33,703 nucleotides of DNA from Caldimicrobium sp. (GCA_009903935.1 WYEG01000049.1:1-33703); one strand, 5' to 3'. Positions 17,383-27,381 are shown, counted from the stretch's first letter. Notes: generated by a model not told the origin, from the sequence alone. Numbers and translations: made by a program.

Positions 17383-18693
17383 ATGGATGAATTCAGTGTA
17401 AACCCAGAGAGAGAGCTTTTAGAAGATTTACCATCTCTTATCCATCTTTCTGACCTTAGAAAAAAAACTCTAACTGAGCTCTATCAACTGGGGGAAAGGC
17501 TTGGCATAGAAGGGATCTACAATCTCTACAAAAAATCAGAAGTGGTCTATCAGATTATAAATGCCTTATTAGCAAGAAATGTAGAAATAGCGGTAGAAGG
17601 TGTCCTCGAAGTCCTACCTGAAGGCTTTGGCTTTTTGCGCTACAGCGACTACAACTACATGCCAAGTTCTGAAGATATCTATGTTTCACCACCTCAAATA
17701 AGAAAATTCGGCTTAAAGACAGGTGACACCATTTATGGATACATCAAACCCTCAAAGGAAGGGGAGAAATATTTTCCTTTAGCCAAAATCGAAAGAATAA
17801 ATTATCTTTCACCTGAAATGGTCCGTTCAAGGACACCCTTTGAACATCTAACCCCTATCCATCCCAACAAATGGTTAAGGCTTGAAACCACACCAGATAA
17901 CCTTTCAACGAGGATCATAGACCTCTTTGTGCCCATAGGCAAAGGACAAAGAGGTTTGATCGTTGCTCCACCACGCACTGGTAAAACAGTCCTCCTACAA
18001 AACATCGCAAACGGAATCGTCGCCAACTATCCTGACATCTATCTTATCATTTTACTTGTTGATGAAAGGCCCGAAGAAGTAACAGAAATGCAGAGAATCG
18101 TTCCAAAAGCTGAGGTCATTAGCTCAACCTTTGATGAACCACCAGAAAAACACATTAAAGTTGCAGACATCGTCATCGAAAAGGCTAAAAGGTTAGTTGA
18201 ATGCAAATACGATGTAGTCATCCTTCTTGATAGCTTGACCCGTCTAACTCGAGCCTCAAACTTAACCGCTCCTTCAAGCGGAAAGCTTCTTTCTGGTGGT
18301 ATCGACGCTAACGCTTTTCATAAGCCTAAGAGATTCTTCGGAGCAGCAAGAAACATCGAAGAGGGAGGAAGCCTAACCATCATAGCAACTTGCTTGATTG
18401 ATACCGGGAGCAGGATGGATGAGGTCATTTTTGAAGAGTTCAAAGGAACGGGCAACATGGAGATTGTGCTTGATCGAAGGCTTGCTGAAAGGAGAATATG
18501 GCCAGCTATTGATATCCATCTCAGTGGAACAAGAAAGGAAGAGCTACTCCTCCCACCTCACATACTCCATCGTGTTTGGCTCCTAAGGAAAGTCCTTGCC
18601 CCCTTAAGCCCTGTCGAATGCATGGAATTTTTAATCGAAAAAATGAAAGACACAAAAAGCAACGAAGAATTCTTAAGCATAATGAACCAGTAA
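17383..18693 (+). CDS. rho: Transcription termination factor Rho
   Basis: Rho is the hexameric RNA helicase that ends transcription. Domains: an N-terminal helix bundle (about 20-65), a cold-shock-like RNA-binding part with [20 protein letters not shown] (81-100) and [15 protein letters not shown], and the RecA-like motor with P-loop APPRTGKT (195-202), Walker [15 protein letters not shown], and [20 protein letters not shown] then [13 protein letters not shown]. The 436 aa length is normal with no insertion. GAGGGAA precedes the ATG. Confidence 0.97.
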   Translation: MDEFSVNPERELLEDLPSLIHLSDLRKKTLTELYQLGERLGIEGIYNLYKKSEVVYQIINALLARNVEIAVEGVLEVLPEGFGFLRYSDYNYMPSSEDIYVSPPQIRKFGLKTGDTIYGYIKPSKEGEKYFPLAKIERINYLSPEMVRSRTPFEHLTPIHPNKWLRLETTPDNLSTRIIDLFVPIGKGQRGLIVAPPRTGKTVLLQNIANGIVANYPDIYLIILLVDERPEEVTEMQRIVPKAEVISSTFDEPPEKHIKVADIVIEKAKRLVECKYDVVILLDSLTRLTRASNLTAPSSGKLLSGGIDANAFHKPKRFFGAARNIEEGGSLTIIATCLIDTGSRMDEVIFEEFKGTGNMEIVLDRRLAERRIWPAIDIHLSGTRKEELLLPPHILHRVWLLRKVLAPLSPVECMEFLIEKMKDTKSNEEFLSIMNQ

Positions 18694-18758
18694 TATCGAC
18701 AGGTGGTTACTCAGTAGATTTATCTAGGCATCCCTTATTTCTAAGGCAACGACAAAAC

Positions 18759-18790
18759 GGAGACCCCTTGATTAGCTCGGAGTGACAAAA
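18759..18790 (-). repeat. Decayed copy of the GTCACCCCGAG hairpin repeat
   Basis: On the - strand this reads like GTCACTCCGAG ... AAGGGGTCTCC, a worn version of the module seen in the two elements near 30.7 and 33.4 kb. It lies in the 174-base gap between the convergent rho and cytochrome genes. The 3' part of the gap holds the shared terminator. Confidence 0.5.
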
Positions 18791-18826
18791 AGGCTTTGAG
18801 CGATAAAAAAGCTTTTTAAAAACATG

Positions 18827-18856
18827 AAGGGAAAGGGGGAGAAGCCCCTTTCCCTT
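18827..18856. terminator. Bidirectional terminator between rho and the cytochrome gene
   Basis: AAGGGAAAGGGG pairs perfectly with CCCCTTTCCCTT around a 6-base loop (12 bp stem). On the - strand the hairpin is followed by CATGTTTTTAAAA, serving the cytochrome gene; on the + strand by GCGTTTATATT, serving rho. The two genes converge on it. Confidence 0.75.
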
Positions 18857-18867
18857 GCGTTTATATT

Positions 18868-20178
18868 CTAAGCTCCAGGATAGGGTTCTTTGTCAGAAAA
18901 TCTGACCTTTTTGACCTCCCTCCTCCAGAGTTGGGCATAATCATCCTTTTTGCCAAAGGGGAAGTACCAGAGTTCAACTTCCAAAGTATACTCTAAGGAT
19001 TCAGGCTTTTTGTCCTTAGTCGGTAAGAAGATTCTATACTCTTCCTTTTTCTCCTCTAAAGGATGAAGACCCCATTCAACCAACAATCCTGATTTATCAT
19101 AAGGACCTCTACCCATCCTATCTCCTATACCTAGTTGATGAGGCACAGGCATTAAAACTTTACTTTCGGAGAAAACTACCTTGCCAGATGGGTCTTTGGC
19201 GGTCACTTCCAGGACCAGCCTGTTTGGCGTAGGTCAGCCATCGGGTATGGCATGTCCTGCCTTGTTTCGTATTTCTACTATAGCGTAGATTAATGGCTTA
19301 AGTACTGTTCCGTCCCTCCAATAGATTGGTTTAGCGTTTACATGGAAGTCAACAGCCATCTCTTGCATCTTTTTATCTCTGTAAGCTTGAATGTTATGTC
19401 CAAGCCCGCTTTCCCTCATATGGCAGTCTTGACAGCTCTTCATACCTCCTTTAGCTACATAGCTCCATAGATAATATCCATAAGCCGTGGCGCACTGGGA
19501 AGGTTCGTCAAGCTCAAGGTTTGGTCCCAACCCATGGCACTGTCCGCAGAAGATAGCTTCTTTGATGGCTGAACTATGTTTAATCTTTGGCATCTTTTCA
19601 AAAGGATGGTCTCCACTTTTTGAGCCATAGACTGCTTTCCTTTCAGGATAGCCTTCTACCCATTTGTGAATAATGGCATTTCTTTGATGACAGATCAAAC
19701 AGTTTATGTTTAGCTTTTCTAACTTTTCCTGTGCTTTGGCCGAGGTCTTCTCATCTCCTTCCATATAATCCATAGCAAGTTTAATGATCTCTTGAGCAAC
19801 AGAATCCTCTGCCTCCTCTAACTGAGGTAAATGACATTTTGCACAAAACATCAAGTGTTCAACCCTAACATCCTTGACATCTTTGACCCCTGCATATGGG
19901 AAATTCTTAAGACCTACCTTATATGCGGTTAGGATCGTGGCTATTGTCCTTCCGGTTCCAAAAATAGACCGGGCATGAAGACTTTTTGACCACTCCTCCG
20001 CAATATCAGCATGACAATTTACACATTCGCTAGAATCATACATAGCAACCAACTCATCCACTGTTTTAGCCTTGTTTAAAGGCTCTTTATAAGGCGTTTT
20101 AGCCTCCGGAGAAGCCACAGTTAGCCCTACCAACAAGGCAGGCACGCTTACATACCCTAAAAGTTTTCGCCAACGCAT
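18868..20178 (-). CDS. Periplasmic five-heme cytochrome c with an in-frame TGA (candidate selenoprotein)
   Basis: Read as one frame from ATG (20178-20176) it gives 436 residues with a TGA at codon 315 (19236-19234). The N-terminus is a signal peptide (about 1-26). Five CXXCH heme sites lie at 52-56 (CVNCH), 112-116 (CAKCH), 160-164 (CLICH), 211-215 (CGQCH) and 249-253 (CQDCH); ECVNCHADIAEEWSKSLHAR resembles cytochrome c554-type domains. The segment around the TGA is AGHAIPDG-stop-PTPNRLVLEV, and the frame continues without another stop through a beta-rich domain of about 120 residues. I recall related cytochromes having Cys at this point; TGC/TGT to TGA is one base. Readings: selenocysteine insertion, a recent nonsense mutation, or a sequence error. 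A strong site AAAGGAGGGGG precedes the ATG. A role in periplasmic electron transfer is inferred; no partner gene is adjacent. Confidence 0.8.
19198..19220 (-). promoter_or_regulatory. Candidate SECIS-like stem-loop just after the in-frame TGA
   Basis: Counting from the base after TGA, bases 14-15 and 17-22 can pair with 28, 30-34 and 35-36 (GG-C-UGGUC-C against G-U-GACCG-CC), with one-base bulges, leaving the loop UGGAA about 22 bases from the TGA. Loop G in the second position and the distance agree with general descriptions of bacterial SECIS elements. An alternative shorter hairpin CAGG-CUGGU-CCUG (19210-19222) competes. Drawn by hand; no energy was calculated. Confidence 0.4.
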
Positions 20179-20212
20179 AATCCCCCTCCTTTCTATTGAA
20201 TTTTTTTTTGAA

Positions 20213-20239
20213 ATTTTATGAAATTTTTTTTAAAGTCAA
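20213..20239 (-). promoter_or_regulatory. Possible promoter of the cytochrome gene
   Basis: On the - strand, TTGACT (20239-20234) is followed after 15 bases by TAAAAT (20218-20213), about 35 bases before the start codon. The spacing is one or two bases shorter than ideal. It lies in a very AT-rich gap. Confidence 0.4.
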
Positions 20240-20245
20240 ATAGAT

Positions 20246-20260
20246 AATTTCTATGAAATT
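20246..20260. promoter_or_regulatory. Perfect inverted repeat upstream of the cytochrome promoter
   Basis: AATTTC-TAT-GAAATT, two 6-base arms with a 3-base centre, sits 7 bases upstream of the -35 box just described. Its position suits an activator or repressor site for the cytochrome gene. In such AT-rich DNA a chance palindrome is possible. Confidence 0.35.
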
Positions 20261-20328
20261 AATAGGGGTGTGGTAATAAATTTGAAAAATTTAAAATTTT
20301 ATTTCACAAATCAAAAAAAATAAGAAAA

Positions 20329-20361
20329 TACCCCCCAAGGATTTTGTCCCCTGGGGGAGTA
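20329..20361 (-). terminator. Terminator after lon
   Basis: On the - strand TACTCCCCCAGG pairs with CCTTGGGGGGTA (11 of 12 positions, one G-T) around a 9-base loop, followed by TTTTCTTATTTTTTTT. This is a typical intrinsic terminator for the tig-clpP-clpX-lon run and separates it from the cytochrome gene. Confidence 0.85.
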
Positions 20362-20381
20362 TAAAAATTGTCAATTAGCAA

Positions 20382-22793
20382 TTAGTGGGATATTCCCTGT
20401 TGACTTACCTGGTCTTCAAGCTTTACTAACTGCCAAACATCAAGGAAAGGTGCTTCCTTGAAAAGATTTTCTGGGTCTGCAAGGTCAAGAGCAATCTTTA
20501 AAACCTCATCCATATGTTCAACAAACATAATTTCTAAGGGCTTCAAGATTTTTGGATTGATATCCTTTAGGTCCTTCTCATTTTCCTTAGGGATAATCAC
20601 GGTTTTGATCCCACCTCTTATGGCGGCAAGAAGTTTTTCCTTTAAGCCACCAATGGGAAGCACCCTTCCTCTTAAGGTGATCTCTCCGGTCATAGCTACA
20701 GTATTTTTAACAGGAACCTTTGTTAAGGCAGAAACGATTGCCGTAGCAATGGTTATACCAGCGCTTGGTCCATCCTTGGGGATAGCTCCCTCGGGCACAT
20801 GCACATGGATATCAACCTTATGATAAAAGTCGAGGGGGAGACCAAGCTGGAGAGCTCTTGACCGGACGTAGCTCATCGCTGCCTGGACCGACTCCTGCAT
20901 AACCTCGCCAAGCTTTCCGGTGATCTTTAAATTACCCTTACCGGGCATAATCACAGCCTCGATCTGTAAAAGAGCTCCTCCGGTTTCTGTCCAGGCAAGT
21001 CCTGTAGCAATGCCAACTTGAGGTTTCTCCTCAGCCACTCCATAACGGTATTTAGGAATTCCAAGGAAGCTTTCAAGCTTTGAAATGGTAACCTTGATGG
21101 GCTTAAATTCCTTGGGGTTCTTAGCCACATCCTTAGCGACCTTCCTGCAAATGGTAGCAAGCTCCCTTTCTAAGTTTCTGACTCCAGCCTCGCGGGTATA
21201 CCTTCGAATTATCTCCAAAATCATCTTATCGCTAAGCTGGACCATCTCAGGCTTAAGACCATGGGCCTCAAGCTGCCTCGGAAGGAGATGTCTTTTTGCT
21301 ATCTCTAACTTTTCCTCTTCCGTATAACCAGGTAGCTCAATTATCTCCATCCGGTCAAGAAGGGGGGCTGGAATGGTGTAAAGCGTGTTAGCCGTGGTTA
21401 TGAAAAATACCTGTGAAAGGTCGTAAGGAATTTCTAAATAGTGGTCCTGAAATGAAAAGTTCTGCTCTGGGTCGAGCACCTCTAAAAGAGCTGCCGCTGG
21501 GTCTCCGCGAAAGTCTGTTCCAATTTTGTCTATTTCGTCTAAGCAAAAGACAGGATTTATCGTTCCTGCCTTTTTCATGCCTTGGATGATCTTCCCGGGT
21601 AAGGCTCCAACATAGGTCCTTCTGTGCCCCCTTATCTCCGCCTCATCCCTTACGCCGCCAAGGGATATCCTCACAAAGTTTCTGCCGATAGCCTTGGCTA
21701 TCGACCTTGCAAGAGAAGTCTTACCAACCCCAGGTGGTCCAACGAAGCAAAGGATCGGACCCTTTATTTTTTGGACAAGCTTCTGGACGGCTAAATGTTC
21801 TATAATTCTCTGTTTAGGTTTTTCTAAGCCGTAATGCTCTTTGTTTAACAATTCTTCAACCTTATCAAGGTCGATGTTTTCTTTCGTTTTCTCATACCAG
21901 GGGAGGCTTAAGATCCAGTCAATGTAGTTTCTTACCACCGTTGCCTCAGCAGACATAGGAGGCATGAGGCTTAACTTCTTAAATTCCTTCCAGACAACCT
22001 CTTTAGCCTCTTTAGGGAGCTTCTTTTTCTTGATCCTCTTTTCTAACTCTGCAAGGTCGGTCCGACCATCCTCCCGCTCGCCAAGCTCCTTCTGTATAGC
22101 CTTCATCTGCTCTTGGAGATAATAATCCCTCTGGTGCTTCTCCATCTGCTTCTTGACACGTTCCCGGATACGAGCCTCGGTTTTGATGATCTCAATCTCA
22201 CCGCGGAGATGCCCTAAAACGGTCTCAAGCCTTTTCTTTACGCTGATGGTTTCAAGAAGCTTCTGCTTTACCTCTACCTTAAGATTTAAAAGGGCTGAAA
22301 GCCTATCCACAAACTCCAAGGGATTATCAAGGGTAAGAAGAGTGCTTACCGTGTCCTGGTTGAGCTTTTTGTTGTATTGCGCATACTCCTCGAGGGCTTC
22401 CTTACATAGGTTCATTAAGGCAATGGTTTCTGCATCCTCCTCGAGGACCTCGTTCATCTCTTCAACTTCAACGGAAAAATATTCTTCGGTAGTAAAGTAT
22501 CTAACTATCCTTCCCCTGGCCAACCCTTCCACCAATACCTTTAAAGTATTATCAGGAAGCCTAACAAGCTGAAGAATCCGGCAGATAGTCCCTACACGGT
22601 AAATGTCCTCTGGCGTAGGTGCGTCTATCTTTGGGTCCTTCTGAGCAGCAAGAAATATCAGTTTGTCCCTTTGGTAAGCCTTCTCGACGGCGATGATGCT
22701 TTTTGTCCTTCCAATAAAAAGTGGAACCGCTGTTTGAGGGAAAACTACAAGCTCCCTCAAAGGCATTAAAGGTAAAACCTTCAAATTATCCAT
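20382..22793 (-). CDS. lon: ATP-dependent protease Lon
   Basis: Lon is a cytosolic AAA+ serine protease that degrades misfolded and regulatory proteins. N-terminal LON domain: [20 protein letters not shown] (about 6-25). AAA+ module: P-loop [12 protein letters not shown] (about 355), Walker [10 protein letters not shown]. Protease domain: [14 protein letters not shown] with the catalytic Ser and [18 protein letters not shown] with the catalytic Lys. At 803 residues it is normal for the A-type enzyme. It starts 8 bases after the clpX stop and appears to be the last gene of the proteostasis run, before a clear terminator. Confidence 0.97.
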   Translation of the reverse strand: MDNLKVLPLMPLRELVVFPQTAVPLFIGRTKSIIAVEKAYQRDKLIFLAAQKDPKIDAPTPEDIYRVGTICRILQLVRLPDNTLKVLVEGLARGRIVRYFTTEEYFSVEVEEMNEVLEEDAETIALMNLCKEALEEYAQYNKKLNQDTVSTLLTLDNPLEFVDRLSALLNLKVEVKQKLLETISVKKRLETVLGHLRGEIEIIKTEARIRERVKKQMEKHQRDYYLQEQMKAIQKELGEREDGRTDLAELEKRIKKKKLPKEAKEVVWKEFKKLSLMPPMSAEATVVRNYIDWILSLPWYEKTKENIDLDKVEELLNKEHYGLEKPKQRIIEHLAVQKLVQKIKGPILCFVGPPGVGKTSLARSIAKAIGRNFVRISLGGVRDEAEIRGHRRTYVGALPGKIIQGMKKAGTINPVFCLDEIDKIGTDFRGDPAAALLEVLDPEQNFSFQDHYLEIPYDLSQVFFITTANTLYTIPAPLLDRMEIIELPGYTEEEKLEIAKRHLLPRQLEAHGLKPEMVQLSDKMILEIIRRYTREAGVRNLERELATICRKVAKDVAKNPKEFKPIKVTISKLESFLGIPKYRYGVAEEKPQVGIATGLAWTETGGALLQIEAVIMPGKGNLKITGKLGEVMQESVQAAMSYVRSRALQLGLPLDFYHKVDIHVHVPEGAIPKDGPSAGITIATAIVSALTKVPVKNTVAMTGEITLRGRVLPIGGLKEKLLAAIRGGIKTVIIPKENEKDLKDINPKILKPLEIMFVEHMDEVLKIALDLADPENLFKEAPFLDVWQLVKLEDQVSQQGISH

Positions 22794-22801
22794 AAACTTC
22801 T

Positions 22802-24055
22802 CTAACCCCCTTTAGCCATTTTTGAGTTATAAATTAAGATCGGTCGATCCTTTTTCAAGACAACTTCTTCGGTTATCACACACTCCTTTACTCCAGAAAG
22901 GCTTGGTATCTCATACATCACATCTATCATAATCTCTTCAAGGATAGACCTTAGACCCCTTGCTCCGGTCTTCCTTTTATAAGCCATCTCGGCAACGGCT
23001 CTCAAAGCGCCCTCTGTAAACCTAAGATTTACTCCCTCCATCTCAAAGAGCTTCTGATACTGCTTAATGAGGGAGTTCTTTGGTTCAACAAGGATCCTCA
23101 CCAAATCATCAACGGAAAGCTCATCAAGGGTAGCCACAACCGGAAGCCTACCCACAAACTCAGGAATAAAACCAAACTTTATAAGGTCCTCTGGCTGAAC
23201 ATGAGATAGAATCTCTCCAAGCGTCAAATCCTTAACAGACTTAATCTCTGCTCCAAATCCTATCGAACCCTTTCCAAGCCTCCTCTTGATAATATCTTCT
23301 AAACCAACGAAAGCTCCTCCGCAGATGAAGAGTATGTTGGTAGTATCGATGCGGATGTATTCCTGTTGAGGATGCTTTCTTCCACCCTTAGGGGGTATGT
23401 TGGCTATAGTTCCTTCAAGGATCTTAAGTAAAGCCTGTTGCACTCCTTCTCCAGATACATCCCGAGTAATTGATGGACCTTCTGTTTTTTTGGCGATTTT
23501 ATCGACCTCATCAATGTAGACTATGCCCTTTTGGGCTGCCTCAACATCAAAGTTTGCCGCTTGTAAAAGATAAAGGAGGATGTTTTCAACATCCTCACCT
23601 ACATATCCAGCCTCAGTCAAAGGTGTGGCATCAGCAATGGTAAAAGGAACCCTTAAAAATTTAGCCAAGGTCTGAGCAAGAAGAGTTTTACCCGAGCCTG
23701 TAGGTCCGATAAGCAGAATGTTTGTCTTTTGGATCTCTACATCATCCTGTTTTTTCCTGGGTTTATATTCCGTGCTTAGGATCCTTTTGTAATGATTGTA
23801 TACCGCAACGGAGAGGATCTTTTTTGCCCTTTCCTGACCAATGACATATTGATCAAGATAGGCTTTTATCTCCGCTGGCTTAGGAAGCTTTGGTGCCTCC
23901 TCAGCCTCGTTTGCCCTTTCAAACTCTTCTTCCAAAATCTCATTACAAAGCTCAACGCATTCGTTGCATATGTAAGCTTGGGCTCCAGCAATTAATTTTC
24001 TTACCTCGCTCTGAGTCCTTCCGCAAAAGGAGCACCTTGGTTCATCCTTTCTCAT
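22802..24055 (-). CDS. clpX: ClpXP ATP-binding subunit ClpX
   Basis: ClpX unfolds tagged substrates and feeds them to ClpP. The N-terminal zinc-binding domain has C8, C11, C30 and C33 (CSFC, CNEC). The AAA+ part has [15 protein letters not shown], the Walker B YIDEVDKI, sensor and arginine-finger blocks, and [15 protein letters not shown] with the IGF-type loop region earlier (GSIGFGAE). Full length at 417 residues. It follows clpP by 6 bases, the usual order, so the two are likely co-expressed. Confidence 0.97.
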   Translation of the reverse strand: MRKDEPRCSFCGRTQSEVRKLIAGAQAYICNECVELCNEILEEEFERANEAEEAPKLPKPAEIKAYLDQYVIGQERAKKILSVAVYNHYKRILSTEYKPRKKQDDVEIQKTNILLIGPTGSGKTLLAQTLAKFLRVPFTIADATPLTEAGYVGEDVENILLYLLQAANFDVEAAQKGIVYIDEVDKIAKKTEGPSITRDVSGEGVQQALLKILEGTIANIPPKGGRKHPQQEYIRIDTTNILFICGGAFVGLEDIIKRRLGKGSIGFGAEIKSVKDLTLGEILSHVQPEDLIKFGFIPEFVGRLPVVATLDELSVDDLVRILVEPKNSLIKQYQKLFEMEGVNLRFTEGALRAVAEMAYKRKTGARGLRSILEEIMIDVMYEIPSLSGVKECVITEEVVLKKDRPILIYNSKMAKGG

Positions 24056-24061
24056 AGCCCT

Positions 24062-24649
24062 CTAACCTCTTTTATACAAGATATGGTCTATTATTCCATA
24101 CTTCTGAGCTTCCTCAGAGGACATGTAAAAGTCCCTCTCTGTGTCTTTGGCTATTCTTTTTTTGTCCTGACCGGTATGCTTGGCAAGGATCTCATTGAGT
24201 ATGTCCCTAAGCCTAAGTATTTCCTTTGCTTGAATCTCAACCTCCGTTGCCTGCCCTTGGAAGGCACCCATAGGCTGGTGGATCATGATCCTTGAATGAG
24301 GAAGGGCATACCTTTTCCCTTTAGCTCCTGCAGCTAAAAGCACTGCTGCCATGCTTGCTGCTTGACCAACGCAAATAGTGCATACATCAGGCTTTATATA
24401 CTGCATTGTATCATAGATGGCTAAGCCTGCTGATACCATGCCCCCAGGGGAATTGATATAAAGCATGATATCTTTTTCTGGGTCCTCAGCCTCAAGAAAA
24501 AGAAGCTGAGCTATCACAAGGTTTGCTACATGATCATCTATCGCCGTCCCAAGGAAGATGATCCTTTCTTTAAGCAAGCGGGAATAGATATCGTAAGCTC
24601 TTTCGGTCCTTCCCGTCTGCTCGATAACTATGGGAACATAGAAGGGCAT
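24062..24649 (-). CDS. clpP: ClpP protease proteolytic subunit
   Basis: ClpP is the tetradecameric serine peptidase that works with ClpX. The catalytic triad is complete: S99 ([10 protein letters not shown]), H124 ([10 protein letters not shown]) and D173 (TERDFYMSS). [20 protein letters not shown] is the standard N-terminus. 195 residues, normal. AAGGAGG inside the end of tig lies 7 bases before its ATG, 2 bases after the tig stop. Confidence 0.97.
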   Translation of the reverse strand: MPFYVPIVIEQTGRTERAYDIYSRLLKERIIFLGTAIDDHVANLVIAQLLFLEAEDPEKDIMLYINSPGGMVSAGLAIYDTMQYIKPDVCTICVGQAASMAAVLLAAGAKGKRYALPHSRIMIHQPMGAFQGQATEVEIQAKEILRLRDILNEILAKHTGQDKKRIAKDTERDFYMSSEEAQKYGIIDHILYKRG

Positions 24650-24651
24650 GC

Positions 24652-25932
24652 TTATTCCTCCTTGAAAATAGGCTTTGAATTTTCAACAAGGAATTGCAAG
24701 GTCCTCTCGGCAAGCATCTTAGGTAGAATATTAAACTGAAGGATCCTAATTGCCTCCTCCTCAGGGATGCCCAAACCCTTCATCATGTTTTCCTTCATCC
24801 TTTCTATTTCTTCATCTGGTATGGATATACCTTCTATCTCTGCTATCTTTTCTAAAAGGATTTCCTCTTTAGCCTGCTTTTCAGCAATAGGCATTAGCCT
24901 TTTCTTCAAACTTTCAAGGGATAGGTTCAATTTTTCAAAACTCAGTCCATCTTGAGCCAATGTCTCTCTAAGTTGGTCAACCAATTGATAAAACTTAATT
25001 TCTACATACCTTGCCGGAACCTCAAAATCTACCTTTTCTAATATCTTCTCTAAAAGCCTTTCCCGATATCTATTTTCATTCCTCCTCTTTTTATCGTTAA
25101 GGAGCCTTTCTCTTATGCTTTCCCTAAGCTTTTCAACGCTTTCAAAGCCAAGGTTTAACTTTTTCAAAAATTCATCCGTTAGCTCTTCAAGCTCCCTTCT
25201 ATAAATCTCCTTCACTTCAATTTCATAACGGACTTTTTTCCCGGCAAGTAAAGGATTTAAGGCATCCTCAGGATGTTCAACTTCCACGGTAAACCTATCT
25301 CCAATCCTTTTTCCTATAAGTTCGCGTTCCACCTTCTCGTTAAACTCACCCGTGCCCACATCGATGTATAAAGCTTGAGCTTCATGACCAGGAATAGGGT
25401 TCTCCCCATCATAAGCTACAAAGCTTATCACCACCGCATCCCTCTCCTTAATCTCATCATCAACCTCTTTAAGCTCAGAGAAAGAATACCTAAGCTCGTT
25501 TAAAATCCTTTCTACCTCTTCCTCAGAAACCTCGTCCTTTTCTCTCTCAACCTCAAGCCCAATGTAGTCTTCCTTAGACAAATTGATCTCCGGTCTAACC
25601 TCAACCAAGACAGAATATGTAAAGGGAGACCCCTCTACGATCCTATCAAAACTCTCGATGCGAGGACGAAGAAGCGGCTCAAGGTTAGCTTCTTTTATGG
25701 CTTTCTCTAAGGTTTCGCCTATCAATCTTTCAATGCTCCTCTCCTCAATCTCCTCCTTAAAAAGCTTCCTTACTAAATAAAGTGGAGCTTTACCCTCCCT
25801 AAATCCCTTAATCTTTGCCCTTCTCTGATACTCCCTCTCAACTTCCTCAACAACCCTTTTTGTCTCTTCAGGCGGGATTTCAACCTTAAGTATTTTGTCA
25901 ACCGATGTTCTATCCTCAACCTCTACCCTCAT
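24652..25932 (-). CDS. tig: Trigger factor
   Basis: Trigger factor is the ribosome-bound chaperone and prolyl isomerase. The ribosome-docking signature GFREGKAP is near residue 45; the FKBP-type isomerase domain (about 160-250) includes [13 protein letters not shown] and [16 protein letters not shown]; the rest is the helical arm domain. At 426 residues it is normal. AAAGGAGGAAGG precedes the ATG. It heads the run tig-clpP-clpX-lon, an order known from many bacteria. Confidence 0.96.
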   Translation of the reverse strand: MRVEVEDRTSVDKILKVEIPPEETKRVVEEVEREYQRRAKIKGFREGKAPLYLVRKLFKEEIEERSIERLIGETLEKAIKEANLEPLLRPRIESFDRIVEGSPFTYSVLVEVRPEINLSKEDYIGLEVEREKDEVSEEEVERILNELRYSFSELKEVDDEIKERDAVVISFVAYDGENPIPGHEAQALYIDVGTGEFNEKVERELIGKRIGDRFTVEVEHPEDALNPLLAGKKVRYEIEVKEIYRRELEELTDEFLKKLNLGFESVEKLRESIRERLLNDKKRRNENRYRERLLEKILEKVDFEVPARYVEIKFYQLVDQLRETLAQDGLSFEKLNLSLESLKKRLMPIAEKQAKEEILLEKIAEIEGISIPDEEIERMKENMMKGLGIPEEEAIRILQFNILPKMLAERTLQFLVENSKPIFKEE

Positions 25933-25958
25933 CCTTCCTCCTTTTTTAGAATATTTCG

Positions 25959-25964
25959 ATTATA
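25959..25964 (-). promoter_or_regulatory. -10 box of the tig operon
   Basis: On the - strand TGGTTATAATCG contains a perfect TATAAT, about 27 bases before the tig ATG. I see no good -35 box at the right distance, although TG lies two bases before the hexamer, a loose extended -10. Start of transcription is expected about 20 bases before the ATG. Confidence 0.5.
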
Positions 25965-26104
25965 ACCATATTTCAAACCCTTGGCTGTATTCAGGTTAAT
26001 TCGCCTTTAACTTACCTTATTTTCCTATCTTTACAATATAAAAGAAACTTTATTCCTAATTTGAAATTCAGGAAGACCTTTAAGCACTAAGGGGACATGG
26101 AAGG

Positions 26105-26216
26105 AGCGGGGCAAACGGCGTTTGCCCATTGAAAAAGTTGTAGGGGCGACCAACCGGTCGCTTTATATTTTGTTTTGTATTGGGCGAGCATCCGCTCACC
26201 CCTACATATTCTTCCT
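26105..26216 (+). repeat. Three-palindrome dispersed repeat, copy 2
   Basis: Three inverted repeats in line: GGGCAAAC-GGC-GTTTGCCC (26109-26127), GCGACC-AACC-GGTCGC (26146-26161) and GGGCGAGC-ATCC-GCTCACCC (26182-26201), separated by AT-rich spacers and ending in CCCCTACAT. The whole matches the complement of 16985-17094. It occupies the centre of the 397-base divergent gap between tig and gpsA; the rest holds only the two promoters. Confidence 0.85.
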
Positions 26217-26271
26217 TGATTTATTTATCTTTAATGTGATATTACAATTAATTGTAATCGTTGACTGACCT

Positions 26272-26300
26272 TTGTAAGGAAAAATCTATAGTAGTATAAT
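26272..26300 (+). promoter_or_regulatory. Promoter of gpsA
   Basis: TATAAT (26295-26300) is a perfect -10 box, with TTGTAA (26272-26277, four of six) 17 bases upstream. A second TTGACT at 26261-26266 is too far to pair with it. The expected leader is about 23 bases and includes GAGG before the gpsA ATG. Confidence 0.6.
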
Positions 26301-26329
26301 AGCCAATCGTAAAAAGTAAGATTGAGGCC

Positions 26330-27349
26330 ATGAATAAGCTTAAGGTTTGCGTCATAGGTGGGGGCTCTTGGGGGACTGCTTTAGCGAAGGTCCTTTCTGA
26401 GAAGGGTATTAGAGTTTTTCTTCTTGTGCGTAGGAAGGACCTTGCAGACAATATTAATTTTAGACATGAAAACCCAGACTACCTACCAGGCATAAGGCTA
26501 CCTCAAGAGATTTCGGCTACCGTCAACGCTTACGAATGCCTTGAAGGAGCAAGCCTTGTCATCTGGACCATACCCTCTCATGCGTTAAGGAGCTTTTTTG
26601 AAAGTTTAAGCAGAGAAGAATATGAGCTTTTGAAAAGTATAGAGCATCACCTTCTCGGTATAAAGGGAATAGACCTTGAAACAGGAAAGTTTCCAAGCCA
26701 GATACTCCGGGAAAGACTCGGGGAAAAGAGTAACATTTATATCCTTGGGGGTCCCTCCTTTGCAAAAGAGGTGGCAAGGGGGCTTCCAACTGCGGTAGTT
26801 GTTTCTGCCTTTGGCAATTTAGATTCATTAAAATGGGTGCAGGAAACCCTGGCTCATCGTTATTTTCGTGTCTATCGAAATGATGACCCAGTGGGTGTTG
26901 AGTGTGCGGGTGCACTAAAGAATGTGATCGCCATTGCAGGAGGGATATGCGATGGCTTAGAGCTTGGCGCAAACGCCCGCGCAAGCCTCATAACAAGAGG
27001 GCTTCTTGAGCTTATCAGAGTTGGGGATGTCTTTGGTGCAAAAAGGGAAACCTTTTACGGGCTTGCCGGTCTTGGAGACCTTGTTTTGACTTGCACCTCA
27101 GCCCTCTCAAGAAACTACCGCCTTGGTTTTTTGCTTGCTAAAGGATATCCCCTGGAGTCGGCTTTAAAGGAAATTAAAGAAGTTGCCGAAGGTTATCGAA
27201 CTGCAAAAGTAGTAAAAGAGATTAGTGAAAAATTTAACTTAACCCTTCCCATCTGTTCCGAGGTTTATAATATCCTTTATGAAAAAACTTCAGTAATCGA
27301 AGCCCTGGAAAGGCTTTTGCGTCGTGAGCTAAAGGAAGAATTTTGGTAG
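26330..27349 (+). CDS. gpsA: NAD(P)-dependent glycerol-3-phosphate dehydrogenase
   Basis: GpsA reduces dihydroxyacetone phosphate to sn-glycerol-3-phosphate for phospholipid synthesis. The Rossmann loop GGGSWGTALA is at 10-19; GGPSFAKEVARGLPTAVVVS and ECAGALKNVIAIAGGICDG carry the catalytic Lys, followed by FYGLAGLGDLVLTCTSALSR. At 339 residues it is full length. The DsrE-like gene follows after 32 bases and may share its transcript. Confidence 0.96.
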   Translation: MNKLKVCVIGGGSWGTALAKVLSEKGIRVFLLVRRKDLADNINFRHENPDYLPGIRLPQEISATVNAYECLEGASLVIWTIPSHALRSFFESLSREEYELLKSIEHHLLGIKGIDLETGKFPSQILRERLGEKSNIYILGGPSFAKEVARGLPTAVVVSAFGNLDSLKWVQETLAHRYFRVYRNDDPVGVECAGALKNVIAIAGGICDGLELGANARASLITRGLLELIRVGDVFGAKRETFYGLAGLGDLVLTCTSALSRNYRLGFLLAKGYPLESALKEIKEVAEGYRTAKVVKEISEKFNLTLPICSEVYNILYEKTSVIEALERLLRRELKEEFW

Positions 27350-27381
27350 GAAAGATAAAAAACAATTGAGAGGAGGGGGAG

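Noticed and set aside
18868-19206. A separate 112-residue gene starting at GTG 19206
   Set aside because: It starts inside a continuous domain, has no good binding site, and follows the TGA in the same frame by only nine codons.
20179-20381. A replication origin or small RNA in the AT-rich gap
   Set aside because: AT-richness and short palindromes are present, but no DnaA-box cluster or defined RNA ends; the terminator and promoter explain the region.
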